Shown here piece by piece: positions 49,247 through 61,095 of a stretch of 64,000 nucleotides of DNA. Each line of letters opens with the position of its first letter. Within the stretch, counting starts at the first letter, position 1. Below the pieces are notes generated by a model. The model made no database searches. It saw only the letters and a program-made list of their open reading frames with translations, and had not been told where the DNA came from. Origin of the DNA: Escallonia rubra (lineage: Eukaryota > Streptophyta > Magnoliopsida > Escalloniales > Escalloniaceae); contig JAVXUO010000204.1 of NCBI GenBank assembly GCA_033065855.1, forward strand, positions 1 through 64,000. The letters are read 5' to 3'. Position numbers and translations under genes: made by a program.

Positions 49247-49480
49247 CACCAAAAGAGAGGTTAATTTCCCGAAACTTGGTGGGATTGATCCGGTTAGCCT
49301 GTTGAAGGAAAGATCAAGAGCTTGGAGTCCCGATAAATTTCCATGCTCGGGAGGGATGTTTCCAGTAAATTGATTGTGGGCAAGAATCAAGAACCTTAAG
49401 TTTGGCATGACAAAAAAATTCAACAGGCAATGGACCAGAAAAGAGGTTGAGGATATTAGTTGTCTGGTTCACCCCCCCTT
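49247..49480 (-). pseudogene. Leucine-rich repeat receptor-like protein fragment
   Basis: The minus strand reads LFSGPLPVEFF, then, after a one-base slip in a T7 run near 49412, LILAHNQFTGNIPPEHG and LDLSFNRLTGSIPPSFGKL: about three plant extracellular LRR units. It resembles LRR receptor kinases. No kinase domain is nearby, so this is a fragment, probably captured by the CACTA element. Confidence 0.75.
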
Positions 49481-50359
49481 CTTACTGTCCTTACACGAGG
49501 AAGCATCTAGTTGTCGAACTAGCTGAGAGTGTTTTTCCTAAAGTGATGGGCATGGAAGGACGAATGATTGACCTTGATTTCAGAGTTGAGCAACAGCTTG
49601 TTAGGAATTGAGTATCTAACATTCTGTAGACACAAGATGCTTGAGTTGTAGAATGCTAGGAATTGTGTTCATGGATGTTGGTAAATCCTGTTTTCTAACA
49701 TGATGTACTAGGCTTTGTGGAAAGAAAAAGAATGCACAAGCTCTTCGGACAGGTTTTTGGAGCCCTTGGGATAGTTTAAGTCCTGAATGTCTAACAGTTC
49801 TATACACTTTTGAACATGGGTTGTGCCCCTTTGTTTTGGCGCTTAATAACATACCTTTGTTTATTAAAGAAAATACTTACTTTAATGAGTTTGCTTTAAA
49901 TTAAGTATTTTGTGGCTGTCAAAGCTCAGCTCCATCATCAGATTGTCAAGTTCAGCTTCATGATCAGATAATCTCGGAATGGAATGCCAGTATTACAATC
50001 TCGATAATGAGCTTTGCAATTGAAAGATTATATGGGGAGGACTTACTCGTATATCTAATGCCTTGTTTAGATAGCATTTTCATCGTTTTCAATTTTGTGT
50101 TCTCAGCAAAAAATTTGTTTGTTTACCATTTCTAAATTCTGCTTTGGAAAGCACCAAATTCAGGACAAGAGAGTTCCTTACATGCAGAGACACAGACGCA
50201 CACCTGACACCACAGATAATATACACCCTTCTCCGAATTGAGCGCACTCATTTGGACTGTGTTGGAAAATCATACCCAAATTAGATTGCTTATTTCGATA
50301 CTTTTCAGCATGCTTTGTGAGTCTATCAGTTCTTATTGACTATTTTCTGTGTCTTTCAG
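49481..50359. other. CACTA interior, no clear gene
   Basis: 49500-49860 may hold more degraded LRR gene DNA on the minus strand, but no frame is convincing. 50040-50350 is intron-like. Confidence 0.35.
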
Positions 50360-51597
50360 TTATAAATGATGCTTTGTGTGAACAACGCCTATGGGACATA
50401 AAGCATAGAGGCCTTCAGAACTTTTACATGTGTGAAATTCGGAAATATTTTACAATCGATGCAACTTTCAAGGGGAATGTTTCACGTTTTCTGAACCATA
50501 GTTGTGATCCTAACTGTAACCTTGAAAAATGGTTAGCATCACAAACTTTTATTTGCTTTCTTTCTGTTTATAGATGTAAGAGCTTGCTGGAAAAGGGTTT
50601 TTCAGTTTCAAATGAAGCCATTTTCAATCATTCTTTATCACCTATAGGAGTCTTTCCTTTCCCATCCTTCCCTATATACCAATTAACATGATGCCCGGAC
50701 ATTGTAATGGAATTGGTGCGACAGTCTTATTTTCCTCTGTCCTTGCTATATAAAGGAGGTTGTTAGACCTGAATATTCACCAATACATTGAAATCTTATA
50801 TGTTATGATACTTCATTACTTCCTTGATTATAGGTCATAATGTAAGCTATCATATCACTAGCGAGCTATGGTTTATGTACGATACACAGAATTAAGCTCT
50901 GCTGGATTAGTCTTTTTCCTTGTATAGTAAAAGAAGTCGTGGTGCATGGATGAGGGAGGACCATTAGCACCACGGAACTTGCTCCTCGGCTTTTGATTTC
51001 CATGTGACTTCATATTGTTCTGTTTCCTTCGTCAGTTTCTGGTGCTTGATGTGACATCAGCATCAACTTTTATTTCTCAAGTGTGGACAACTTGTGGACC
51101 ATTAGCACCAGGGAAAATGCTCCTCAGCTTCTAATTTTCGGGTTGAAGTCATATTGTTCCATTTCCTTCTTCAGTTTCTGGTGTTCCATGTAATATCAAG
51201 GTCCACCTGTACTTCTGAAGTGTGGACAAGTTGTTATAGAGATCGTTGCTTGGAGTTCCTATCTACAAATATACAGTAGGCCTTCCAACTATTCTGGGGA
51301 CTCTACCAAGTCTTTCTCCTTGTCTGTTAATTTGAAGGATGTCCTTCACTTGATGTGGATTTGTGGGTCTCTAATTTTCCATTTGTAATATTCTTTTGCC
51401 TATGTAATCCTACTAGTGCACTAAAAGCTTATTCTAATAAATGTGAAAAGACCTCGTTACACTCCTGTGCTTATGTTCCAACCATTAATATGCTCGTTTA
51501 CCTTTTCCTTGTAAAGGCAAGTTGAAGGGGAGACTCGGGTAGGTGTCTTCGCTGCTCAGTGTATTAAAGCTGGAGAGCCATTAACTTATGACTACCG
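50360..51597 (+). pseudogene. SET-domain exons (ASH1-type H3K36 methyltransferase fragment)
   Basis: Two exons with good splice sites: 50360-50531 (acceptor TTTCAG, donor TG|GTTAGC) and 51518-51597 (acceptor TGTAAAG, donor CG|GTAAGA). They join in frame through a split Trp codon. Exon 1 gives RLWDIKHRGLQNFYMCEI, then GNVSRFLNHSCDPNC, the SET core with its NHSC motif; exon 2 gives ETRVGVFAAQCIKAGEPLTY and DYR. The sequence fits plant ASH1-type histone methyltransferases (ASHH/ASHR3 group). The flanking domains and the full catalytic end are missing, so it is a captured fragment. A weak third exon may start at 52734. Confidence 0.85.
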
Positions 51598-53330
51598 GTA
51601 AGATGATTTAATTCTTTGATTTTGATTGTTGTTTTCAGTTTGTAAAGTCTTGGTTTCTGTAACTCTTCTGCCATTTACTTCTCGAGTGGGAGAATACGTT
51701 AATGGGTTAGCTACATGGTTTAAAGCATCTACAGAAAAGATAATGCAGCTAGATACTTGTACCTATCTCTCTATCTTGCGACTTAATGTGAGATGTTTTG
51801 ATATATCCACATGTAGCGCACCGTATCCATCAGAGAATGTCCCTGGGCCTGTGATCATATAATAACTTGACATTGTTTCGGTGTTTGACAAGCTCCTGGG
51901 TTAAAGTCTCCTTGCTTAAGCCCTTTATGATGTTAGAGCATATCGTAACTTAGTACTTATTTCATTACTTCCACCCAAAAAAATAAAATAATAATGTGGA
52001 AGGAATTATCCGTAACATCATAAGTACATAGTTGTCAAAGTGGTTAGGCAGAGCCTAGATCTTGGCAGTCCAACCGCCAATGCAAGCCACCTAAGTTCCT
52101 GGCACGAACCCCCCAAGTAGGCGTATCTTTGAAATGTTGAAAATGTTGGGGTAAACTTGTAGATATAGAAGCTATTGGGTAAAATAAATATTTCAAGGGT
52201 CAAAGTGTAACTTTTAACATGTGTTTCTTCCTTTTCATGGTCTCTAAAAGGTTTTAGTTGATCGGCTGACCCGCGATTGATAATGCCTCCAAGTATAGCT
52301 ACCTAATAACTTGTTGGGGTAAACTTCCTTAGAATTGGAGGCTGAAGCAATCAAGAAGCCATTGATAATGCCTCCAGTATAGCTACCTAATAAGCATCTT
52401 GAACCTAACCAGTATGTTCCCACACAAGGTAGCTCTTCTAGGTAGTTGTCTTGGTAGTGAGTGTTTGGCAGCAATTGGTGGTAGCTGTGGTGGTGGTGGT
52501 GAGTGATTGGTGGCTATGGCTGTGGGGAGGTGGGTGCATACCAATTTACAGCTTTGTTGTAAAACGACTCTTACGTCTTACTTTTAAATGTTCGTCTATC
52601 AATGCATTTGGTACAAACACAATAATGCAACCAAAAACTTGTATAAATGTTTACCTAAGTGCATGGCTGTTTTTCATATGATTGTGTCTCTTCTTTTGTG
52701 TAACTAATGATTACGTATGATTTAATTGTTCAGGTTTTTCAACATAAAAAAGTGAAGAAGAATTTCGTCACTTTGAAAAATTTGCAAAATAGGATGCAAG
52801 AATGAAAGGGGGTACATAGACGAGTCTTTACCTTTCTTAATGCATTTTGTTTGTCGACTAGTTTTTCGGTTTAATTCGACTTATGTTATACCGGTTAAAT
52901 TTATAACCTTCTTTCTTTGACTGTTTTAATTTCTAGGTTGATATGACGGGAAGACATCAATGCTTTTGTTGGACTTAAAAGAACCGATATGCACTATGAT
53001 GACATTTTGGATGAAATGTATATATCTTTAGGTTAGATGTTCAATGACATTATATTTGTATGTTTTTTAAATTGAGAATTTCTAGATAGTTATGTAATTA
53101 TGATTTGAATGTTGGATATTATATGGTTGATAAATGACATTAGCTTGTTTCTAATGATGAGTTTATAAGCTCGATAGATCAATTTAGTTAATTGCATTCT
53201 TCATGTTGGATTGGAGGAGGATTACATAGAATATATTTCTCTTTTACGTCATTTTTGGGAAAATGTAGCTATTATCAGTGTTAGGGCACTGTACTTTTAA
53301 CAGATTTCACAATATGGCAGGCAAAAAATT
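51598..53330. other. CACTA interior, no further gene recognised
   Basis: Contains a duplicated GATAATGCCTCCA-TATAGCTACCTAATAA phrase (52280 and 52360) and a GGTGGTGGT tract near 52480-52530. Nothing else supported. Confidence 0.4.
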
Positions 53331-53849
53331 AGAAACAGTTGCTTTAAAGTGTCGTAAATAGGAACGTCATTTCTAAGATAATGCCACTAAACAAAACTGA
53401 CAATTGATGGAAGTGTCGCAAAATTAACGACATTTCAAAGATTGTGTCGTCAAATAAACACTGACACTTTGAAGGAAGCGTTGCTAGATAATGCCGCTAA
53501 AGAAAACTGGCACTTGAAGGAAGTGTCGCTAATTTAACGACGTTTCAAAAGCTAATGCCGCCAAAATAAAAATGGCACTTTAGTGAAAGCGTCGCTAACT
53601 TAGCGACACTTTTTTGCGAAAGTGTCGCATACCTGCGTTGACTATTGACCCCATTAGAGACACTTGAAAGTGTCGCACAAAAGTGTCGTAAGTGGAACGC
53701 CAATGTTTATAACAAGTGTCGGGAAATTCCCGACGGACGAATTTGCGACGCTTACGAAAAGAGTTGATAAAGTGTTGGGAAACCATTTTGTGACACTTTT
53801 ACTGTCATTTGCGACACTTACTGTCGCCGAAACCCCTTTTTTTGTAGTT
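53331..53849. repeat. CACTA right subterminal repeats and TIR
   Basis: A dozen or more GTGTCGC/GCGACAC motifs on both strands, ending in the TIR CCGAAACCCC...TTTGTAGT. Confidence 0.85.
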
Positions 53850-55640
53850 ATTGGCATTGTTCAAAGAGTACAAGATAGGTTTGCACATTGGTTAGGGCTT
53901 CTTCTGAATAAAGCGTGTCGTGCTACACTTATCCACTTGGTGCTTTCTTCCCTCCTTGTTCAGTATATGACAGTATATTAATTCCCAATGGCGGTCTGTA
54001 AACAACTAGATCAGATATTGGAGTGATTTTTATGGTCAGGATGCGCATCATCGATCTATTCATTGGGTGGCCTGGTCTACCACGTGTTTACCCAAAAGTC
54101 AGAGGTGGACTGGGTTTTCGGGATTTCAAACTCTTTAATCAGGCTTTACTAGTAAAACAAGCATAGAAAATTTGGGTCAATTTCGATAGTAGCACGTGTG
54201 CTTAAAGACAGTTCTCTCAATTGTCTTTTCTATCTGCTAGAAATCCTGGGCAAGCCTCTTGGATCTGGCATAATATTTTGGTTGTTCAAAGAACTCTTAT
54301 GCAGGGCATAAAGTGGAATATTAGGAATGGGTGCCCTATTTCTGTCCGGATAGATTGGTGGTTACCATCAATGCCCCTTAATCAATTGCTACCGTTATGT
54401 ACCGATTATAATAAGCACTGGCAGAATTTATACTATTTACTTCCAAGTTTGCATTGCTGGAACCTGCAAATCCCGTTGCGTACTTTTCCTTCAATATTTG
54501 TTTCACTCATTTTAAAGATTGTTCCCTCAGGAGGTGAGGATGTGCGTTTCTAGCCAACTGTTAATGGAGGTATCTTATTGGCATCACATACTTATTAGCT
54601 TCTGCAAAGTAATGAGATTTGCAGGACTTATATACTTTCCTTGTGCCTTCCAATATTTGGTGTAGGGTCTAGAAGTTGCCAGCACTAGAAAAGCTTAAAA
54701 TCTTTGTGTGGCAATTCCTACATCTCCGAGTGGCAGTGTCTACAGAATTACAGAAAAGTCACTGTCAGATCTCTTAAATGTGTTCGCTTTGTCTACACTA
54801 TCCTGAAACTCATGATGATCTTTTTCTTCTGTGTAGATACGCTAATCACATTTGGACTCAAGCATTTGGGGTACATGCAAGTCCTCAAACTAGCTCAGCC
54901 AGAGATTGGATTTTACTTTGCCTTACTAAGCCTATCTACCATAAATTCTTCCTCGTGGGAGTTTTGGTTTTACTTTGGGTTATCTGGTGTGCTCGGAATC
55001 TTAAAAAATGAGAATTTCATTGTGGATCGCGTTTTAAGACTTGGTCATAATTTGTTTGTCAACGTCAGATGTACTCCTAAGTTCCAGAGTCTAGTCCGGA
55101 AAATAGCTCATATAGGTCGTGATATTCATGTGCCAACTACTGTGCATTTTGATCACTTTTAACATCCCCTTTTCCCTGTGCAGTTCAGGTTCATGTGTAT
55201 GTCCGTTTCCACCAAGCACTATTTTTTGTGCTATCCCAATTGCAAAGCCAGCCCCGAGCCAAAAGGGTGATGATTTAGTCGACATTGGAATGACAGTGTT
55301 TAGATTAGTTTGGATGAAACTGATTGGGCATATTCTAAGGCTATTTTATCGGCTGATGCGTGTTCTGATACAATAGTAGCGATGTTACTTACAATGTCAT
55401 GGTCACGAAAATGAAATGTTATATCTTATTATATTGGTCGATCGCTCGGTTTTACTTATGCAAATAAAATGTAGAGAAGAACCATGTTCTTGAGTGTGTT
55501 AATAATCTTTTGTGCAACATATGTAACAACAATTGGAAGGTGCATACATTGCATATTGCCCAAGACACAGATTGTGTATTGTAGCTCTCTTTAGCATTGG
55601 CGTACTTTGCTTTAGCTTTTGGACTTGGAGTCAGGCAAGA
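53850..55640 (+). pseudogene. L1-type LINE, copy A, right part
   Basis: Continues the LINE interrupted at 38294. It shows the reverse transcriptase thumb region (LLNKACRATLIH at about 53905-53940), a zinc-binding zf-RVT region (MCSLCLHYPETHDDLFLLC and IWTQAF, 54775-54870) and remnants of an RNase H at 55200-55640. Frameshifts and stops are frequent. The left neighbour matches 63520-64000. Confidence 0.8.
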
Positions 55641-56300
55641 ATCGTTTGATGGTGGATAGAGCTTCAGTGTTTTGTTTTTTCTAAGCCTTAGTGGTGTTTT
55701 GTCCGGTAGCTATTGTTTGAGTTGTTATTTTCTTACATTTCAGCTTGGATATCTTTAATGACAATATGTACATGTTATTTTCCATGGTATATATTTCTTA
55801 TTCTTCTCAAAGAAATTTTTTTACACACACGCAAGCACCAACACGGTTACAAACACCATATACACACGGTCACACATATTATACGAATAAATACACTTTT
55901 ACCCCTTGTACTTTAGGCCGGTTGAGTTATGCACCCCCCCCCCCCCCCCCCCCCTCATTTTTTAAAAGCTGCACTAAACGTACTTCTACTCATCAAAATT
56001 GTGTAAATTGGATGTTTTCATCCAAGTTAACACACTTCTTTTGGGGGGGGTGGAGTTTTTCATAATTTTTTAAGACCAACATTCCCTTTTCCATTTAACA
56101 TAGAGACATGCATACACACGATCACACTACAAAAAAAACACTCACATGAACCCACACCCTGAACACACTCACACTGACACGAATCCACACCCCACACACA
56201 CTACAAAAACAAACACAAACACAAACACAAACACAAACACACCCACATACACACACGCGAACCCACGCCTCGCTCACACTGAACACATAATTACATATAT
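55641..56300. repeat. Low-complexity tail after LINE copy A
   Basis: CA-rich DNA, a poly-C run at 55933-55955, a G run at 56043-56051 and CACAAACACAAA repeats at 56110-56250. No gene. Confidence 0.8.
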
Positions 56301-56310
56301 GTAATTATGT

Positions 56311-56505
56311 GGCGGTGGCCGTCGTGAAGAAGGAGGTGGTGGTGGTGGTCGTCGTCGCGATGCTAACGGCGTTGCGTATAGTAGCGGAGGGCACAGAGGT
56401 AGCCGTGATCGTGGTGATGGGGAATACGGCAGAGGTGGTTGTTATTCGAGAGATTACGTTCATCTAAAAGCTTGGGGTTTGTTTTGTGTCATACTATGAG
56501 GGCCT
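56311..56505 (+). pseudogene. Glycine-rich RNA-binding protein C-terminal fragment
   Basis: One frame reads GGGRREEGGGGGRRRD, then SRDRGDGEYGRGG and YSRDY before a stop at about 56498. The Gly/Arg/Tyr pattern with RRE and YSR is that of the glycine-rich tail of GRP7-type RNA-binding proteins. The RNA-recognition domain is absent and the DNA downstream looks like a 3' UTR. Composition alone is weak proof. Confidence 0.4.
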
Positions 56506-56939
56506 GGGTTTGTGGCTTTTAACTTTATGTCCTTTTTTCATCCTATCCTTGGATTGGCTTCATCCTGTGTGATAAAAGATGAATCATAAACTTGTTTGTT
56601 AATCATTATAGCTGACCATCCTCTCGTCTGACCTTGTGTGTGTGTGTGTGTGTGAATTTGTAAGTATCCTCTGCCTGTGAGACTATTTGGGAAGTTGGGA
56701 AAAAGAAAGGTATGTTACCTTTTCGATTAGCACAACCAGTGCGGTACATGTACTTAAGAAATAGATGTATTTTGAACCAACTTGACTAACCATTTCATCA
56801 ACAACTTCCATCTCCTTCCTTGCAGCTAGCCTTTTTAAGAAGCTACTAAGCCATGCATCAAGCTTATATATTTCGGAAAGAGAATGTCTTCATATTCTGT
56901 TACCTTTGAAACTTTGCTTGAGCAGATCATAATGTTAAA
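56506..56939. other. Noncoding spacer with TG microsatellite
   Basis: A GT repeat at about 56634-56655; otherwise nothing recognised. Confidence 0.4.
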
Positions 56940-58170
56940 GGCTCACTCCCTTTTTCAATTACTTGTCTAATGATTCAATCCATTCTATCTCCCACTTTAT
57001 ACCAAGCATGTCCATCTAGGCAAAATGTTGAAGATCTGTTAATTTTTTTTTTCTTCAGAATATAAAACTTGCACAATGTTCCTACCATTTCAAATTTAGC
57101 ACATGAACAACTAGCCCTAAAGTCTTTAATAACAGTAAATTGTTTGCCATTCTCCTTGTCTACATTTTTCAAACCCACCATTTATTTGGTAACCTCAGGT
57201 TTCTAACTCGATGTTATATATGTTCGAACAACTAAAACTAGCATTCCCCTCTTTATTCAAGACCTCAAACAAACTAAGAGTGTAACCATCACTGCCTCTT
57301 GCTTTAATCCGATCACGGAAGGACAAGACTAACCGTGAATTCATGGTCTTGAATTGTCATCTTCGTGGTCAAACTTCGATCATAAACTACTTTCTCATAA
57401 TTCTGAAATAACTCAATTGACATGGTATTAAAAGAGACATACTAGCAAAAAGACGAATGTATGCTTTCACGTTGTCCACTCATGGTCATGCCAGCGAAAA
57501 AGGTACATTTGAGTAATTTTCTTGCCCAAATGTGCACGTAGGTTATCAATGTTTTGGATCGAACTATTTTCGCTTAGTTCATACTTCTTATTCAAATCCA
57601 CCCATCCGGCCTCAAAATCTACAATAGTTGAGTCGTAACGAAACTACAAGGCTTTTTGATGTGCAATGCGCAAAAGTGACATGAGCATATGAATAGACTT
57701 TGGGAATTGCATTTCCCAGGCTCCATCTTAGTCCATGATGATTGCAGTTGAAGCTCTCTCAAATATGCACAGTAAAACGTAGAATAGCCACACAAGATGC
57801 TGCCTCTTTCTCATCCCTTTTCCATGCAGCTCCAACCCATATAAACTGCCTATGGTGATTCACTCCAAAAAATGGATCAAATGGCATCCTAAAGTTTTTA
57901 GTCATATAAGTCACATCGAACACAACAACATCACCAGAATGTGCATACGGTACCCGTGACGGGTCGTCAGCTCAAAAAACACGTAGAAAAGAAACATTTT
58001 CAGCTAAATCCATGGCAAAATAATAGCTATCATCAAATGTAGCCTTCTCATGGAAATGTTTAACAACCACATACTTTATTTTCCCTTACAATGCGTAGAC
58101 TACTAGAACAGTGTCTTGGAGTTATTTCAGGTTTTGCGCTAGGCTTTATCACATTCACAACCCTGTAATC
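56940..58170 (-). pseudogene. FAR1-like MULE transposase pseudogene (block B)
   Basis: The minus strand gives SYYFAMDLAENVSF, ADDPSRVPYAHSGDVVVF, TYMTKNFRMPFDPFFGVNHH and, at 57181-56975, a SWIM-type CSCAKFEMVGTLCK, in the order of FAR1/FRS proteins. The part between is degraded. A TGA replaces the expected codon before ADDPS, and other stops follow. No N-terminal zinc finger was found. It is unrelated in detail to the MULE transposase at 22749-25042. Confidence 0.8.
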
Positions 58171-58299
58171 TAAGAAGGATTCAAGCCCTTATAGTTAAGG
58201 TCAGATACAAGAGACGTACATACCTTTGTACTATTGTACTTGCTATATGGACGATGCTTGATTACTTTTGACGTGAGTAGTAGTGAGAGGATGATTGTA

Positions 58300-58460
58300 T
58301 CTTGAAATTTGTTGACAAGACATACTCCAAAAATCTTTGAGAAAGTAACCAGAAGCATCGTCCCAATTAGTATTGAGAGGATGGTTGTATCTTGAAATTT
58401 GTTGACAAGACATACTCCAAGAATCTTTGAGAAAGTAACCAGAAGCATCGTCCCACAAAC
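58300..58460. repeat. Tandem duplication of ~70 bp
   Basis: 58296-58368 and 58369-58455 repeat AGGATGNTTGTATCTTGAAATTTG and TTGACAAGACATACTCCA in tandem. Block A has one copy (near 34030-34100). Confidence 0.85.
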
Positions 58461-58838
58461 GGTTCTCAGGTCCCTGCGCCTCTGTTCATTCTAATTCAGT
58501 CCCTTATCTTCTAGTTTTTTTAAACTTTGCTTGTACCATACAAACTGCCAAAATATGGACAACCAACGCTAAAAACAGTGTAGTGTCCAACGCCTTGCAA
58601 AGAATGAAAAAAGGTGTTAGATAGACACTTTCCCAAGTCATTGAATATGTTGTATTTAAATTACTAGTGTAACTAGGAAAAAAATTGGGTTAAAAAACAA
58701 CAAAGCATTGCACGACGAGAATTTAACTACAAAATATTTGTACTTGTATCCACAATTAAAATACCTCCATCTTCTGGAACATAAGAGGCCCACAAGTCAG
58801 GATGTTGATAAGAAGAAATTGCACGTTGCCTTTCTTTA

Positions 58839-59738
58839 TCTAAACTACTTATAAAAGTACGAATGTTGTAAATCATTTATGAACAGTTACGTCATCCGTT
58901 AATTACGTCACTAATACTCTTAGTTCCCTTTATGACTCCCTATTAAATTTGGTTGAAATTAAATGAACATTGGGTAATGAATCTATTCTAATCATTGGAA
59001 ATTGAAAATTGTAATGATAAAGAAAAACAAAACAAAGAAATCACTTTATTACTCTCTTTTTTTACTTTGGTTGAAATGAGATAAATATTGGATAATGAAT
59101 TGGGTAAAGAGAACTGTGATTTTTTATTCTTGCATTTTTTGGTTAGCAAACAGTTAACCAATTGAAAACTGAAAAGCAAAAACAAAAGAAAAAAATTGAA
59201 ATTCGTGAAAAACCAGTTAAGAAACAAAGAAACTATTGGAAAAACAAAATTTGAAAAAAGAAAACGAAAAAACAGGATTAAATATGCATAAAAATGAGAA
59301 AAAATAAGGTTTAAATATGGCGCCAATTTGAACTGAAAATCTATTTAGTTATTACAGTTAAAGACTAGGTGCTTTGCATTTCGTATTAATAAAATGTAAA
59401 GCACCTGGTCTTGAAAATTACGAATCTTAAGTGTATACCATAAACTAATTTAACATATTACAAAAACAAAGATATATATTCGTTCTTTCAATTTCTCCAT
59501 TTGTTTTTCTGTTCAATGGCACCATCAAACATTTCTCTAATCTAGAAGCCTACAAAAAAGATTTCCAAACATTGAACTGATTATATTTGTGAACATTAAA
59601 TATACATTTCTTCAAAAACAAGTCACAAAAAAATAAGGGCATGTGAATTATATTATTTTGATCCCAACAAAGCTAATGATATTGCCTCAAATATTATTCC
59701 CGACCACAACCACGTGCAATGCACGTGTTCAATACTAG
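58839..59738 (+). mobile_element. Nonautonomous Helitron, 900 bp
   Basis: Begins TCTAAACTACTTATAAAAG and ends CTAG, with the hairpin CACGTGCAATGCACGTG 7 bp before CTAG; this is the classic Helitron 5'-TC and 3'-CTRR signature. It is inserted between A (58838) and T (59739). Block A shows the unoccupied site (TTTATGTTAAG near 34482). No Rep/helicase; the interior is AT-rich, with another inverted repeat around 59360-59415. Confidence 0.9.
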
Positions 59739-60407
59739 TTTTAAGAAATGGTCTGATACTACTAATCGACATGCTTCTGGATTTACCATTGTGTAATATT
59801 GTTGTGCGGTATGCTGCTAACAAACCTACATCTACCATGAAGTGGGATAGGTATGTAACATCCCAAATATTCAGAGTATTGAACAATCATTCGATCAATT
59901 ACTTGATGACATGAACAACTTCGACTTAATAAACAACTTTCAATATATGTCATAGCTTTTAATCAATGCAATAATTCAAATGCTTTAAAATAATTTGTCA
60001 TAGATGAAAAGACCAAATTTAAGTTATCGACATAATGAACTAAACAATGTTTACCCACGCAGGGGTTATACTAATCAAAACAATAAAGGATAGTCGTTCA
60101 CTTAGGCTCTAAACCTATCCTCAAGCAATCTACTGACCATTACCTGCAAAAGGAACAAGGGTGAACTTTTGAGAGCTCATTAAAGTCGCTCAAAGACTAA
60201 ACAAAGTGATTACAAACAATTTATAGGTTCAATTTGATGACAAACTTTCCAAAGAGTTTATAAGTGATCACAATTAGTTCGACAACCATATTGAATATAG
60301 CAATAGCAAAGCCACACAGACAGTGGATAGTAACAATGGTAACTACATATGCATATGTACAATAACTAGTCCATCAAGGTACTAATCTGCATGCCACACA
60401 GTAAACA

Positions 60408-60490
60408 GACCATCCTTATAACACCTCCAATACAGACCATTCTAATAACGCCTCCAATACAGACCATCTTTATAACGTATCAATACACTA
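60408..60490. repeat. Cluster of short ACAGACCAT repeats (block B)
   Basis: Three units of ~27 bp (ACAGACCATCCTTATAACACC and variants), the counterpart of 35110-35200. Confidence 0.75.
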
Positions 60491-60939
60491 TCTCATGTCA
60501 ATATTCAAAAGAACAATAATTGCTAAATCAACATGTAATTCGATGTTGAACGTGCAATAAGAGCATCATCATGAATTTCAATAATCGATTAAGGCTCAGA
60601 ATTTAATATTTATTTTTAAAGGCCCTAAATGAATTTAGAATATGTTAACTTGCAAAAAGTATTAAAGATACTATACATTTTTGAAAAAAAATTGAAACCT
60701 TGTAGAAATTCTAAAATGGCTTAATGTACCTTGTCGCAAAATCTAGTTAGCCAAACGACCACCGTGCGCCAACCCCACACAGTCACATACTAACCATTCT
60801 TTCAAAATATACACAGAGACATAAGGTACAACTATACCACTATGGGGTACACCTGGAGAAGAGCGGGGTACAACTACACATGGTGCCACACTACTATCTA
60901 CATACCCCTTGCAGCCATTACACACAACAATTCACACGC

Positions 60940-61095
60940 ATTACACACACGCGCGCACCACACACACACACGGTTACCCCCCCCCCCCCCCCCCCCCGCA
61001 TACACATATTACAGACACACATACACTCCAAACACACCCACGGCACACACGCACGCATGCGCGCGCTCGCGCACACACACTCACTGTTACAATTA
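60940..61095. repeat. Low-complexity C and CA tracts (block B)
   Basis: A C run at 60977-60998 between CACACA-rich DNA. Same position as 35640-35840 in block A. Confidence 0.9.

Larger units (their letters stand above)
38295..53849. mobile_element. CACTA-type (En/Spm) element carrying gene fragments
   Basis: Inverted ends ACTACAAGAAAAAGGGTTTCGG (38296) and CCGAAACCCCTTTTTTTGTAGT (to 53848) match the CACTACAAGAAAA terminus, the outermost base changed on both sides. Subterminal DNA is full of GTGTCGC/GCGACAC repeats, also typical. It interrupts a LINE, and the homologous LINE at 63493-63520 is the uninterrupted form. No TnpA/TnpD transposase is seen. Without the nested Gypsy element it is about 6.0 kb and holds SET-domain and LRR fragments. 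A 3-bp target duplication is not clear. Confidence 0.85.
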
